Origin: a bacterium
Lineage (GTDB): Bacteria; Acidobacteriota; Polarisedimenticolia; Polarisedimenticolales; Polarisedimenticolaceae
Direction of reading: 5' to 3'
Length of the DNA stretch: 46,607 nt
Assembly (NCBI GenBank): GCA_024226515.1
Contig: JAAELQ010000072.1
Coordinates: 1 to 46,607, forward strand
In this document: positions 14,517-23,812 of the stretch, piece by piece
Layout: every line of letters starts with the position of its first letter
Position numbering within the stretch: position 1 is the first letter of the stretch
Made by a program: the position numbers and the translations under genes
The notes under the pieces: generated by a model
Seen by the model: the letters and a program-made list of their open reading frames with translations, nothing else
Databases searched by the model: none
Told to the model about the DNA's origin: nothing

Positions 14517-16385
14517 TCAAAGAATCTCGCGCAGATTCCCCACCCGCCGCGTCACCCGCGTGACGTCGAGGTGCTCCAGCAGCGGGATGGCGTTCTTGCG
14601 CGTCACTCCTGCGAGCGTCTTGAACGCGGCGACGTCGATCGTCTTCTCTGTCGTCGCGTAATCCCGCAACTTGGCCAGCAAAGCATCGAGTGCAGCCGCA
14701 TGGAACAACCTGCCGTCGTTGATCTTGACCAGCGCCCCGGACGCGATCAGCAGATCGATCAACCGCGTCACCGTCGCGCGGTCGGCCTCCGGCGCGAGCG
14801 CTGCGGCGTCCGGCGGATCGAGCCCCGCGTCGCGGAATTCGCGATCGATGCGCTCGGAGAGCTTCCGGTCGGCTTCTTTCAACTCGACGCGGTGACCGGC
14901 GAGCGCCACGCGGTCGGCCTCGAGTCGGACCTTCTCCTCCGCGGCCAGGCCCTCGAGCATCTTGCGCCACGAGTCCTGCGCCAGTGCGGCCGACACCGCG
15001 GCGCGCAGCTCCTCGCGCGACATGCCGGTGCGCAGCGGATCCGCTGCGTGGAAGCGCTCGAGCAGGACCAGCGCCTCGGCCTCGAGGGTGCGCCAGCACT
15101 CCCCGTCGATCCAGCGTCCGGCGATCTCGACCAGGTCTCCGGAATCGCGCAGCGACTCTCCCGCGGCGCGCAGCTCGTCACTTCCGACGCCGAGCTCGGC
15201 CGCCAGCTCGCGCGACTTCTTGCCCGACGCCCCGGCGCGCGCCACGCGCGCCCGCACCAGCGCGTCCGTCGTCTGGTGCGTCGTGTCGAAGTCCTCCTCG
15301 CGCGCGTCACGGCGATGCGGCGGGTGGATGTCGACGACGACCCCGCCGCCGATCGTGTCGACCGGCGCCGGCCGGCGCAGCACGAAGCGGTCGCCGGGGC
15401 GCAGCACGGCGGCGTCCTCGAGAAACAGCTCCGCCAGCAGGTCGCCGTCGTCCGCGATGCGCAGCACGCGGTAGGTCGCGGCATGCTCGGACGTCCCCTC
15501 GTGGAAGCGGACGGGTCCACCGCGCTCCAGCGCCTCCGGTGCGGAGTCGAGCAGCTTCACACGGGCCCAGATGCGGCGTGTCGACTGCAACCCTCCCGTG
15601 GGCGCGATCGTCGAGCCGCGCGGAACCTGCGCCGAGTCGACCCCTTGCAGGTTGATCGCGACACGGCTCGTCGCCATGGCACGTTCGACCTTCTGCTTGT
15701 GAACCTGCAGGCCGCGGATCCGCGCGCGCGGCCCGTCGGGCAGCACCTGAACCTCCTCGCCCTCCGCGAGTGCGCCGGAGACGAGCGTGCCCGTGACGAC
15801 GGTGCCGAAGCCGCGGATGACGAACGATCGATCGACCGGCAGACGCGTCACGCCCTCGGACGACCCGGGTTCGACTCGATCGAACAGCGCCGTCAACGCT
15901 TCGCGCAGTGCGTCGAGCCCCGCGGCCGACTTCGCCGAGACAGGGACGAGCGGCGCGTCCTCGAGGAAGGTACCTTCGAGCAACTCGCTGACCTCGAGCG
16001 CCGCCACCTCTTGCAGGTCGGGATCGACCAGATCGCACTTCGTCAACGCGACGATGCCCTCGCGAATCCCCAGCAACGAGCAGATCTCGAGGTGCTCGCG
16101 TGTCTGCGGCTGCACGCCCTGGTCTGCCGCGACGACGAGCAGCACGGCGTCGATCCCCGTCGCGCCGGCGACCATGTGGCGCACGAAGCGTTCGTGGCCC
16201 GGGACGTCGACGAACGACAGCACGCGCTCGTCGCCCAGGTGTAGGTCGGCGAACCCGAGCTCGATCGTGATGCCGCGGCGCTGCTCCTCGTCGAGACGAT
16301 CGGGGTGCGTCCCCGTGAGGGCCTCGACCAGCGCGCTCTTTCCGTGATCGATGTGTCCCGCGGTGCCGAGAACCAGGTGGCGCAA
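14517..16385 (-). CDS. selB: Selenocysteine-specific elongation factor SelB
   Basis: 622 residues, close to the 614 of E. coli SelB. It delivers Sec-tRNA to UGA codons that carry a SECIS element. The GTPase domain has the P-loop GTAGHIDHGKS (about 6-16), DVPGHE and TKCD, as in EF-Tu/SelB factors, then two beta-barrel domains. The C-terminal 250 residues look like the winged-helix repeats that bind SECIS RNA. The frame is open far upstream, but the real start is almost certainly the TTG at 16385, right before the P-loop strand and 2 nt after the kinase stop. A GAGAGGG site lies about 10 nt before it. selA, selC and selD are not seen here, and no selenoprotein was recognised in the window. Confidence 0.94.
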   Translation of the reverse strand: MRHLVLGTAGHIDHGKSALVEALTGTHPDRLDEEQRRGITIELGFADLHLGDERVLSFVDVPGHERFVRHMVAGATGIDAVLLVVAADQGVQPQTREHLEICSLLGIREGIVALTKCDLVDPDLQEVAALEVSELLEGTFLEDAPLVPVSAKSAAGLDALREALTALFDRVEPGSSEGVTRLPVDRSFVIRGFGTVVTGTLVSGALAEGEEVQVLPDGPRARIRGLQVHKQKVERAMATSRVAINLQGVDSAQVPRGSTIAPTGGLQSTRRIWARVKLLDSAPEALERGGPVRFHEGTSEHAATYRVLRIADDGDLLAELFLEDAAVLRPGDRFVLRRPAPVDTIGGGVVVDIHPPHRRDAREEDFDTTHQTTDALVRARVARAGASGKKSRELAAELGVGSDELRAAGESLRDSGDLVEIAGRWIDGECWRTLEAEALVLLERFHAADPLRTGMSREELRAAVSAALAQDSWRKMLEGLAAEEKVRLEADRVALAGHRVELKEADRKLSERIDREFRDAGLDPPDAAALAPEADRATVTRLIDLLIASGALVKINDGRLFHAAALDALLAKLRDYATTEKTIDVAAFKTLAGVTRKNAIPLLEHLDVTRVTRRVGNLREIL

Positions 16386-16387
16386 AC

Positions 16388-18706
16388 TCAGGAGCCCTCT
16401 CGCAGACCGGCCCGCGGAGTCGAGGGCCCGGGCCTGGAGTCCAGCTTCGCGCGGACGCGGCGCCGCAACTGATCGAGATCGAACGGCTTGTGCAGCAGTT
16501 CGAGCCCGGTGCGCTCGACGAGATGCTCGGGCTCGGAACCGACGGTATCCCCCGTCGTCAAGAGCAGGCGCTCCTGGAACTCGGGGCGACTGCGACGGAT
16601 CTCGTCGTACAGGCGTTCGGCTCCCATGCCGGGCATGCGGACGTCGGAGATGATCAGGTCGAAGTCGTCGCGACCCATGTGCTTCAGCGCCTCGTGTCCG
16701 TTGCTCGCCGTCTGCGCCTGGTGCCCGTCCTCGGTGAGCACCTCGCAGATCATGTTGGCCAGCGACTCCTCGTCGTCGACGACGAGAATCCTGCCGGCGG
16801 CCAGCGGGGCGAAACGGCCGATCTCGGGTACGGAGACGCGCGGCGCGGCGTGAACCGTGGCCACGGGGAACACGACGCGGAAACAGGCGCCGCGTCCCTC
16901 CGGAGCGGTCTCCACATCGATCGTCGCACCGTGGTTCCCGAGGATGCCGTAGACCAGCGATAGTCCCAGCCCCGTCCCCTGCCCTTCTTTCTTGGTGGTG
17001 AAGAACGGGTCGAAGATCTTGTCGCGGATCTCCTCCGGGATCCCCGGTCCGCTGTCGCTGATCTCCAGGAGCGCGCGTCGCTCGCCGTCGGGCCGCGTGC
17101 GGATCGTCACCTTGCCGCGCTCGTCCGCGGAACGGATCGCGTGCTGCGCGTTCGTCACGAGGTTGACCAGCACCTGTTGCAGCTGATGCAGGTCGCCCTC
17201 GACCGGCGGCAACGACGAGTCGAGCTCGGTGACGATCTCGACGTCGGCGACGCGCAGCTGATAACCCATCAGCGAGACCACCGAACGAATGACCTCGTTG
17301 AGCACGACCGGGCGACGCTCGGGCTCGCGACGCCGCGCGAACGACAACAGGTTGTTCACGATCTTCTGACAGCGCTCGGCCTGTTGCTGGAGCACCTCGA
17401 GCCGCGAGCGCTGCGCGTCGTCCTTCCCCGTCACGGCCAGCAGCTGGGCGTAGCCGAGAATACTCGCCAGCGGGTTGTTCAGCTCGTGCGCCACGCCCGA
17501 GATCATCTGCCCCAGGCTGGACATCTTCTCGGACTGCGCGACGTGCCGCTGCAACTTGCGGCTCTCGGTGACGTCGTTGAGCACGAGCACCAGGCCCGGA
17601 TCCGACGCGTGATCGGAGGCCAGCGGCGAGAGCGTCACGTCGAATTCGCGTCCGCCCGGGAGCTGGACCTCGGTCTCGCACACCGCGAGGCTGCCGCCGA
17701 GGACGGCGTCGAGCGGCGCGCGCAATTCGTCACAGTCGGAAAGCGATCCGATCTCGACCAGCAGTCTCTCGCCCGCGCGATTCGCCTGCACCACACGCAG
17801 GCTGCTGTCGGCAAGCACGACCGCCTGCGGCATCGAATCGAGCATCGAGCGAAAACGACCCGCCTCCGCCTCGCGCACCGTCAGGATGCGATCGAGATGC
17901 AGCGAGATCTGATTCGCCGCGCTGAACAGCAGCCGCGAACGATCCTCGTCGATCACGTCGGAGGGAACGACCGTCAGCCCCGCGACCGGCCGCCCCCGGC
18001 GCATCAGCGGAAGGGTCACGACCGACTCGGGAACGGGTTCCGGTCGGAAGCCACGCGCCTCGTCGTACGTGTCGAGCTCGATTCTGCGCGGAACCGGCCA
18101 CTCCGAGCGCCAGCCGAGCGCCTCCCCGGCCGAGCGCGCGATCCGCTCCAGGGACGGCGCGGCGATCGGTCGCCCGAGGAAGGCCAGCATCTCGCGAGCC
18201 GGGCCGGGATCGTGCGCGGCCAGCGCCAGATCGAGGTCCAGTCCCTGCTGCAGCGTCACGACCGCCGCGTGGAACAGCTCCGTGGAGCTTCGCGCCTCGG
18301 CCGCCCGCCGGCCCAGCGCCTGAACCAGATCCAGCTCGCGCACGCGCATGGCGGAGTGCCGATCGGCGCGCCCCAGCGTCCCACGCGCCTCGCGCCATCC
18401 GCTCAGGGCGACGGTCACCCGTGGCATCAGATCAGCGGCGAATCCGGGGCTCAGCTCGGCCGTCAGCCGCCAGGCCGGCTCGCCGGCCACCTCGACGACC
18501 GCGAAGTCCGCGGGGCCGTCGGGCATCCCCGGTCTCCGCGCATCGGCGATCGGCTCGGCTCCCCGCGCGTCCTCGACCGTCAGCGCCCGCAGACCGCACC
18601 CCTCGAACGCACACACCAACTCGTCCAGGGCCCCCGCCGGGGTCGTGCAGGCGAGCAGAGTGCGCCAGGGAACGTTCGGGGAAGCCGCCTCGTGAGGGTC
18701 GTTCAC
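16388..18706 (-). CDS. Hybrid sensor histidine kinase (GAF-PAS-HisKA-HATPase-REC)
   Basis: 772 residues without a membrane segment, so a cytoplasmic sensor. The N-terminal 120 residues are unrecognised. A GAF-like region (about 130-275) and a PAS domain (about 285-385) precede HisKA with the phospho-acceptor His407 in [10 protein letters not shown]. The ATPase domain carries the N box around [16 protein letters not shown] and [10 protein letters not shown] receiver domain follows (about 638-755) with Asp688 in [10 protein letters not shown] and the Lys of HKPFD. The kinase is of the NtrB-like type and could phosphorylate its own receiver or a partner. The GTG start at 18706 has only a weak ribosome binding site, and overlapping palindromes lie just upstream. 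It sits between a sigma factor and selB. Confidence 0.9.
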   Translation of the reverse strand: MNDPHEAASPNVPWRTLLACTTPAGALDELVCAFEGCGLRALTVEDARGAEPIADARRPGMPDGPADFAVVEVAGEPAWRLTAELSPGFAADLMPRVTVALSGWREARGTLGRADRHSAMRVRELDLVQALGRRAAEARSSTELFHAAVVTLQQGLDLDLALAAHDPGPAREMLAFLGRPIAAPSLERIARSAGEALGWRSEWPVPRRIELDTYDEARGFRPEPVPESVVTLPLMRRGRPVAGLTVVPSDVIDEDRSRLLFSAANQISLHLDRILTVREAEAGRFRSMLDSMPQAVVLADSSLRVVQANRAGERLLVEIGSLSDCDELRAPLDAVLGGSLAVCETEVQLPGGREFDVTLSPLASDHASDPGLVLVLNDVTESRKLQRHVAQSEKMSSLGQMISGVAHELNNPLASILGYAQLLAVTGKDDAQRSRLEVLQQQAERCQKIVNNLLSFARRREPERRPVVLNEVIRSVVSLMGYQLRVADVEIVTELDSSLPPVEGDLHQLQQVLVNLVTNAQHAIRSADERGKVTIRTRPDGERRALLEISDSGPGIPEEIRDKIFDPFFTTKKEGQGTGLGLSLVYGILGNHGATIDVETAPEGRGACFRVVFPVATVHAAPRVSVPEIGRFAPLAAGRILVVDDEESLANMICEVLTEDGHQAQTASNGHEALKHMGRDDFDLIISDVRMPGMGAERLYDEIRRSRPEFQERLLLTTGDTVGSEPEHLVERTGLELLHKPFDLDQLRRRVRAKLDSRPGPSTPRAGLREGS

Positions 18707-18721
18707 GCCAACCTGGGGGCC

Positions 18722-18741
18722 GGAGGTCCTGGACCTCCAGG
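18722..18741. promoter_or_regulatory. Two overlapping, mutually exclusive palindromes before the hybrid kinase
   Basis: GGAGGTCC-T-GGACCTCC at 18722-18738 is a perfect 8+1+8 palindrome. CCTGGA-CC-TCCAGG at 18728-18741 is a second one that shares its right half. Only one could fold at a time. They lie 16-35 nt before the kinase GTG start, in the 122-bp gap after the sigma gene, and could act as an operator or leader switch. Confidence 0.4.
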
Positions 18742-18828
18742 GTTCGTAACCAGTTCGGTACGTCCGGGGCGTTGAAGTCTAGAGGAGATCCCCTGTCGGG
18801 ATCAAGTCGCCCGCCGCCGGGGCAGGAA

Positions 18829-19734
18829 TCAGGACTCGATCCGACCGCCCAGGGGACCGCCGCGGCGCGCGGCCGGAGGATAGGGCTGCTTGGACGGCGC
18901 CTTGACCATCCGCTTGCGGGCAAACACCTTGCGCAGACGCGCTTTGGCCTGGCACTCGATCTGGCGCACCCGCTCGCGGCTGATGCTCATCATCTCGCCG
19001 ATCTCCTTGAGAGTCAGCGATGGCCCGCCGGCGATGCCGAAGCGGTGACTGATGACCATCTTCTCTTGATCGGTCAGGTGCTTGAGGGCCTCGGAGACCA
19101 GTCGATTGGCCTCGCGCTTGATCATGTCGGCTTCGGGACTGCCCGAGCCGTTGTCGACCAGATAATCGGAGATCGGGGTCTCGCGGTCCTTGCCGACCTT
19201 GTCGTCGAGGCTCATCTCGCGCAGGCTGAACTGCAGCACCTGGTCGATCTTGGACAGGCTGCGATCCAGCCGCTCGGAGATCTCCTCGCGCCGCGGCTTG
19301 CGGCCGAGGGAACGCCGGAGGTTCTTCTCGGCGTCGCGGATCTCGCGCACCTTCTTCATCTGATAGGTGGGCACGCGAACCAGGTTCGAATGCTCGCTGA
19401 GCGCCTTGAGGATCGACTTGCGAATCCACCAGATCGCGTAGGTGATGAACTTCGTGCCCTTGCTGGCGTCGTAGCGGTGCGCGGCCTCGATGAGACCGAT
19501 GTTGCCCTCGTTCAGCAGGTCTTCGAACGGCAGGCCGAGATTGCGATACTCGCTGGCGACCTTCACCACGAAGCTGAGGTTCGATTCGACGAGCTCGTGA
19601 AGGGCTTCCTGGCAGCCCGCCTTCACCTTGTCGGCCAGCTGCTGTTCCTGCTCTTTCGTCAGGAGCGGATACGCTCGGATCTCCGAGAAGTACCTGGACA
19701 GTAGCGAGCTCCGATCGTTCTGCGCCGAATCCAT
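18829..19734 (-). CDS. Sigma-70 family RNA polymerase sigma factor (RpoD/RpoS-like)
   Basis: 301 residues. All core regions are present: region 1.2 (RYFSEIRAYPLLT), region 2 (DLLNEGNIGLIEAAHRYDASKGTKF split around 70-95, then YAIWWIRKSI), region 3, and region 4 with the LTLKEIGEMMSISRERVRQIE helix-turn-helix. Region 1.1 is missing and the protein is much shorter than most RpoD, so it is more likely an alternative group 2 factor, although some phyla have short housekeeping sigmas. The C-terminal 40 residues after region 4 are basic and unusual. GAAGAAGGG precedes the ATG. Transcription probably begins at the promoter at 20039-20067, leaving a long leader. Confidence 0.92.
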   Translation of the reverse strand: MDSAQNDRSSLLSRYFSEIRAYPLLTKEQEQQLADKVKAGCQEALHELVESNLSFVVKVASEYRNLGLPFEDLLNEGNIGLIEAAHRYDASKGTKFITYAIWWIRKSILKALSEHSNLVRVPTYQMKKVREIRDAEKNLRRSLGRKPRREEISERLDRSLSKIDQVLQFSLREMSLDDKVGKDRETPISDYLVDNGSGSPEADMIKREANRLVSEALKHLTDQEKMVISHRFGIAGGPSLTLKEIGEMMSISRERVRQIECQAKARLRKVFARKRMVKAPSKQPYPPAARRGGPLGGRIES

Positions 19735-20188
19735 CCGGAACCCTTCTTCAGTCGGTGATGCATCCTAGCAAGCCGAGAGTATTCACGAACGAGATAATCC
19801 TTGACCTCGTTGCCCGATCAGCGTAGCTTCAATTTCCGTTGTTTTTGGGTTCGCCAGATAACTGGAGTGCGACAAAGAAGCGGTTTCAGTGGCAATCTCG
19901 AACTGCGGCGATCGTCGCTCGTTCGTTAAACAGATAGCCCTGTTCCCTACGACCGTCACCCTATCCCCCCTGATAGCTGACCCATTGCCGGCGCGTGGTT
20001 GCGACGTGTGTCGCGATTGGCGCTTTGGCGGTGCTTGCAGTGTATGCACCGTTCCTGTGGGTGTCAACAACGAAATCCGGTCACGTAAGTCGGGGAATAC
20101 CGGTTTTTACAGTATTTCCGCGTTTGCCGGGTTCTTCACGCCGACCACGGCATCGCGAACACGGCAAGTAAATTAACGCTGCGCGTTT
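19735..20188 (-). promoter_or_regulatory. 454-bp lower-GC non-coding region; likely long leader or small RNA before the sigma factor
   Basis: The gap between the rhomboid stop and the sigma factor start is visibly richer in A and T than its surroundings. Two 95-residue frames exist, one on each strand, but neither has a ribosome binding site or protein-like composition. From the promoter at 20039-20067 the transcript would run about 298 nt before the sigma ATG. Within it are small stem-loops, for example CTATC/GATAG at 19961-19976 with a six-base loop, and GCGAC/GTCGC near 20007. I could not match it to a known riboswitch or to 6S RNA. Confidence 0.4.
20039..20067 (-). promoter_or_regulatory. 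Strong sigma-70 type promoter
   Basis: On the minus strand TTGACA (20067-20062) is a perfect -35. A 17-nt spacer then leads to TACACT (20044-20039), which matches four of six -10 positions. This is the best promoter match I found in the window. Start of transcription would be near 20032, pointing at the sigma factor gene. Confidence 0.6.
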
Positions 20189-20944
20189 TCAATTGACCCA
20201 ACGGTCGAAATCGTCCGGCGAACCGTTGCCATCTTTCGAACGCATCACCCGAAAACGACGCCGCTTGATCCTCCAACGCAGCTCGCGATAGAAGTCACCG
20301 ACGCGCCACGCGCGCTTGAGGTAGAGAAACCCGACCACCGCGCCCCCCAGATGGGCGACGTGCGCGACTCCGCTGCCGGGCTCCGTGAACGTGTAGAGGA
20401 AGCTGACCCCGAAGAGGATCATCGCCATCGTGCGAGCCTTCATCGGGAAGATCATCATGAACAGGATCGTCCGCTCGGCGTAGATCATGCCGAACGCGAT
20501 GATCAGGCCGTAGACGGCGCCCGACGCGCCGATCGTCGCCACGCGGGACATGCCCTCCGAGATGAGACCGAGCGCCACGGCGAACAGACCGGCCCCGACG
20601 CCGGCGACGAGGTAGAACCGCAGGAAGCCACGGCCGCCCCAGTAGCGTTCGAGATCCGAGCCGAACATCCACAGCATCAACATGTTGAACAGCAGGTGGA
20701 ACAGCCCCTGCGTCGTGTGCAGGAACATGTACGTCACGGGCTGCCAGATCCTGCCGTGCAGCACACCATAGGGGACGACCCCGAAGATCCGGCTCAGCTC
20801 GATTCCCATCTTCAGCGCCACGAGCTGCACGACCCACACCGAGACGCAGGCGATGATCAGCCCGCGCACGACCGGAGTCATGCCCGGAACGCCGATGTTG
20901 ACGCCACCCGGTCGCTGGGGACCCTGCCGGTAGTAGTCGCTCAT
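20189..20944 (-). CDS. Rhomboid-family intramembrane serine protease
   Basis: 251 residues with six to seven hydrophobic helices. The catalytic serine lies in the GASG box (TIGASGAVYG, about residue 139) and the catalytic histidine in HVAHLGG (about 208). The LLFNMLMLWMFG segment carries the oxyanion Asn, and HGRIWQPVTYMFLH is the usual L1-loop region. Rhomboids cut membrane proteins within or next to helices; the substrate cannot be predicted. The basic C-terminal tail of about 40 residues is cytoplasmic. The ATG at 20944 was chosen at the natural start of the domain because the frame upstream is shadow sequence. It is divergent from the sigma-54 activator. Confidence 0.93.
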   Translation of the reverse strand: MSDYYRQGPQRPGGVNIGVPGMTPVVRGLIIACVSVWVVQLVALKMGIELSRIFGVVPYGVLHGRIWQPVTYMFLHTTQGLFHLLFNMLMLWMFGSDLERYWGGRGFLRFYLVAGVGAGLFAVALGLISEGMSRVATIGASGAVYGLIIAFGMIYAERTILFMMIFPMKARTMAMILFGVSFLYTFTEPGSGVAHVAHLGGAVVGFLYLKRAWRVGDFYRELRWRIKRRRFRVMRSKDGNGSPDDFDRWVN

Positions 20945-21113
20945 GCTGCCGCTCGCTCGTTCGTCCTCGATCCAGGGCTCGGACGCTGCAACATCACATA
21001 CATACGTATGGGCTCCTGCATGGTCTGCACCCTGGGCGGGCGTTCTGAATGGGAAACCTCGAGCGGCGATTGCGATCTTGAAGGCCCGGGCCGTTCGGAC
21101 GGAACCTTGGCGT

Positions 21114-22121
21114 ATGGCCCGGAGCCCTGAGGATAGCCCGCTGCAACCGACCCCGTCAAACCACGGCGAGCTGCAGCCGACCCCCGCCCTGGCCGGACTG
21201 CTGGACTGGGTCGCACGGGCCGCGCGCACCGAACTCCCCGTCCTCGTCCAGGGCGAGACCGGGGCCGGGAAGGAGGTGGTCGCGCGAACGCTGCACCGCC
21301 AGAGCAGGCGGCGCGACGGGCCGTTCGTGGCGGTCAACTGCACGGCCCTGGCCGACACTCTGCTCGACGCCGAGCTGTTCGGCAGCGAGCGGGGCGCCTA
21401 CACCGGCGCCGAGCGGACGCGCCCCGGGCTGTTCGTCCTGGCTGACGGCGGGACGCTGTTCCTCGACGAGGTCGGCGACATGTCGGCCTCCATGCAGTCC
21501 AAGCTGTTGCGCGCCATCCAGGAGAAGCGCATCCGTCCGGTGGGCGCCGATCGGGAGGTCGACGTCGACGTGCGGATCGTCGCGGCGACACACCACGACC
21601 TCAGGTCCCTGTCGGCGGGCGGCCTGTTTCGCGCGGACCTCTACTTCCGTCTGTCGGTCGTGCCTGTCCGGATACCGCCGCTGCGCGAGCGGATCGACGA
21701 TCTCGCGATCCTCGTCGACAGCCTGTCGCCGCGCCTGGCCGCGGAGACCGGGCTCGGCCCGCCGCGGGTCGACGAGGGTGCGTGGCGTCTGCTCCGCTCG
21801 TACGACTGGCCGGGCAACGTTCGCGAGCTGCACGCGGTGCTGGCCCGGGCGCTGCTGCGATCCAGCGGCGAGACGATCCGCCCGGAGCATCTCGACGGAA
21901 TGGATCGCCCCGCGTCGAGGACCGGCGGCAACCCGCAGCTGCTGGAACACGAGATGATCCGCCGCGCGTTACGCGAGTCGGGAAACCGCATCACGGAGGC
22001 GGCGCGTCGCATCGGCTGGTCGCGTCAGAAGCTGTACCGCAGGATGGGACAGCTGGAGCTTCGCGCCACGGCTCACGAGTCGGGGCCCACGACCTCGTCC
22101 GACAGCTCGACGTTCCAGTAG
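21114..22121 (+). CDS. Sigma-54-dependent transcriptional activator lacking a sensor domain
   Basis: 335 residues. The AAA+ domain covers nearly the whole protein: Walker A GETGAGKE (about 48-55), the sigma-54 loop GAYTGA (a GAFTGA variant), Walker B GGTLFLDEVGDM, and the WPGNVREL segment. A Fis-type helix-turn-helix (NRITEAARRIGWSRQKLYRRM, about 285-310, written here in part of its length) ends the protein. There is no receiver, GAF or PAS domain, so control must come from expression level or a partner. The ATG at 21114 is the first good start after non-coding sequence. A perfect CATACGTATG palindrome lies at 21001-21010 in its upstream region. Its end overlaps the HNH gene on the other strand by 49 bp. 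Confidence 0.92.
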   Translation: MARSPEDSPLQPTPSNHGELQPTPALAGLLDWVARAARTELPVLVQGETGAGKEVVARTLHRQSRRRDGPFVAVNCTALADTLLDAELFGSERGAYTGAERTRPGLFVLADGGTLFLDEVGDMSASMQSKLLRAIQEKRIRPVGADREVDVDVRIVAATHHDLRSLSAGGLFRADLYFRLSVVPVRIPPLRERIDDLAILVDSLSPRLAAETGLGPPRVDEGAWRLLRSYDWPGNVRELHAVLARALLRSSGETIRPEHLDGMDRPASRTGGNPQLLEHEMIRRALRESGNRITEAARRIGWSRQKLYRRMGQLELRATAHESGPTTSSDSSTFQ

Positions 22122-22687
22122 GCCTCGTCGAGGAAAGTCCGCCACTGCTCGGGGCACGGGCCGATCCACTTTGCACGCAGCATCGGATGGCCGGCGGGCT
22201 TGCGCGGCACACGCACGAGTCGCAGTCCCACCTCCTCCGGCGTGCGACTGCCCTTGCGCGTGTTGCACGGGATGCAGGCGCAGACGACGTTGTTCCAGCA
22301 CGACCCTCCGCCGCGAGAACGAGGAACGACGTGGTCGAGATTGAGCTGCTTCTGCGGGAAGACCTGGCCGCAGTACTGACAGCGGTTCTTGTCGCGATAG
22401 AAGATGTTGCGGCGCGTGAAGCGCACCTCGCGGTTCGGCAAGCGGTCGTAGTACACCAGCTGGATCACGTGCGGAATGCGGATCCGGCGCGTCGGCGTGT
22501 GAATCACGAGATCGCCCGCGCGGGGCGCGAGGTCGCACCAGTTGTCGAAGTCGTAGCTGACGAAGTCGCTGGCCACGGCCCGGGCCCGACCGGCGTAGAA
22601 CAGCCGGAACGCCCGCTGGACGCCCGTCACCTGAACCGCCTGGTACAGGCTGTTCAGGACCAGAACTGCTCCGTCGACTCGGCTCAT
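22073..22687 (-). CDS. HNH endonuclease family protein
   Basis: 204 residues. The HNH fold (about residues 100-150) has zinc knuckles CQYC and CIPC, the LDHVVPRSRGG active-site strand and WNN asparagines, then NTRKG. The N-terminal half (FRLFYAGRARAV, TPTRRIRIP, VIQLVYYDRLP) is typical of a widespread chromosomal HNH family often annotated only as restriction-like; its true role is unknown. The ATG abuts a GGGGGAGG run, giving shorter spacing than usual. It is the last gene of the run starting at trxA, 18 bp after ddl, and converges with the sigma-54 activator, with 49 bp of coding overlap. Confidence 0.9.
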   Translation of the reverse strand: MSRVDGAVLVLNSLYQAVQVTGVQRAFRLFYAGRARAVASDFVSYDFDNWCDLAPRAGDLVIHTPTRRIRIPHVIQLVYYDRLPNREVRFTRRNIFYRDKNRCQYCGQVFPQKQLNLDHVVPRSRGGGSCWNNVVCACIPCNTRKGSRTPEEVGLRLVRVPRKPAGHPMLRAKWIGPCPEQWRTFLDEAYWNVELSDEVVGPDS

Positions 22688-22705
22688 CCTCCCCCGCTCG
22701 AAGGG

Positions 22706-23812
22706 TCAGACAGCCGGTCGCCTCGTGGTCCTCGCACGCTCGGATCGCGAGCGTTCCAGTGCCAGTGCAACCAGCCGCTCGATCAACCGAGGATAGGCCA
22801 AACCGGCCGCCTCCCACAGTTTAGGAAACATACTCACGGGGGTGAAGCCCGGCAACGTGTTGATCTCGTTGAGGTAAGAACGGCCGGATTCTCGGTCGAG
22901 CAGGAAGTCCACGCGGGCGAAACCGCACAGATCGAGAGCCCGGTAGGCCCGCAGCGCCTCGGAGCGGATCCGCTCGGCCAGCTCCGGCTCGACGCGGGCC
23001 GGAACGTCGAGCTGAGCGCTGTCGTCCACGTACTTCGCGCGGTAGTCGTAGAACTCGGTCGAGGGGCGGATCTCGCCCAGCCCGGACGCCTCCGGAGCGT
23101 CGTTGCCGAGCACGGCGCACTCGATCTCGCGCGCGTCGACGGCGACCTCGACCACGACCTTGCGGTCGAGCTCGAACGCCTGCTCGAGCGCCGAGCCGAG
23201 CTCATCCGAGCTCGCGACCCGCGCCACGCCGACGGACGACCCTCCGGCCGCAGGCTTGACGAACAGCGGCAGACCGAGCCGCTCGACGAGCCGCACACCG
23301 ACCTCACGGGACGCCGCGGCGTACTCCGGCGCGGTCAAGCTGACCGACGGCACGACGTCGAGCCCCGCGTTGCGGAACAGCTCCTTGGAGATCGCCTTGT
23401 CCATGCCGACCGACGAGCCGACGACGCCGGCGCCGACGCACGGCACCTCGGCGAGATCCAGCGCGCCCTGCAGACGACCGTCTTCACCGCCCCACCCGTG
23501 GATCAGCGGGAAGACCACGTCCAGCTCGAGCGGTCGAGCGGCCGCTCCGTCGCCACCCAGCAGCAACCCGCCGCCCCCGGGATCGATCCAGACGCGCCGG
23601 CCGTCGTCCGTGTCGGTCGCGTCGGTCCGTTCGAGGTCGGCGTCCAGGATCGCGGCGGAGGGCTGCGGCGCGAGCCAGCGTCCGTCTCCGGTCACGGCGA
23701 GCGGAACGCATTCGAGCTGCGTCGAGTGCATCGCCGCGGCGACGCTGCGCGCGGAGACGACCGAGACCTCGTGTTCCACCGAGCGGCCGCCGAACAGCAG
23801 ACCGACTCGCAC
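22706..23812 (-). CDS. ddl: D-alanine--D-alanine ligase
   Basis: 368 residues. This ATP-grasp enzyme makes the D-Ala-D-Ala dipeptide for peptidoglycan. It starts with VGLLFGGRSVEHEVS, has the HGWGGEDGRLQG loop, the ATP-binding GGSSVGVA segment, and the metal-binding end NEINTLPGFTPVSMFP. The start is GTG, overlapping the TAG of the TlpA-like gene by one base (TAGTG), so it belongs to the same operon. The position of ddl next to a thiol-redox group rather than the mur cluster is unusual. The C-terminal 25 residues are basic. Confidence 0.96.
   Translation of the reverse strand: MRVGLLFGGRSVEHEVSVVSARSVAAAMHSTQLECVPLAVTGDGRWLAPQPSAAILDADLERTDATDTDDGRRVWIDPGGGGLLLGGDGAAARPLELDVVFPLIHGWGGEDGRLQGALDLAEVPCVGAGVVGSSVGMDKAISKELFRNAGLDVVPSVSLTAPEYAAASREVGVRLVERLGLPLFVKPAAGGSSVGVARVASSDELGSALEQAFELDRKVVVEVAVDAREIECAVLGNDAPEASGLGEIRPSTEFYDYRAKYVDDSAQLDVPARVEPELAERIRSEALRAYRALDLCGFARVDFLLDRESGRSYLNEINTLPGFTPVSMFPKLWEAAGLAYPRLIERLVALALERSRSERARTTRRPAV

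Noticed and set aside
16386..17681. Apparent fusion of SelB to a long N-terminal extension
   Set aside because: The extension is an out-of-frame reading of the histidine kinase gene; the SelB P-loop start and ribosome binding site are at 16385.
19783..20176. Two 95-codon frames, one on each strand, in the gap before the sigma factor
   Set aside because: No ribosome binding site, unusual composition, and they overlap each other; the region looks non-coding.
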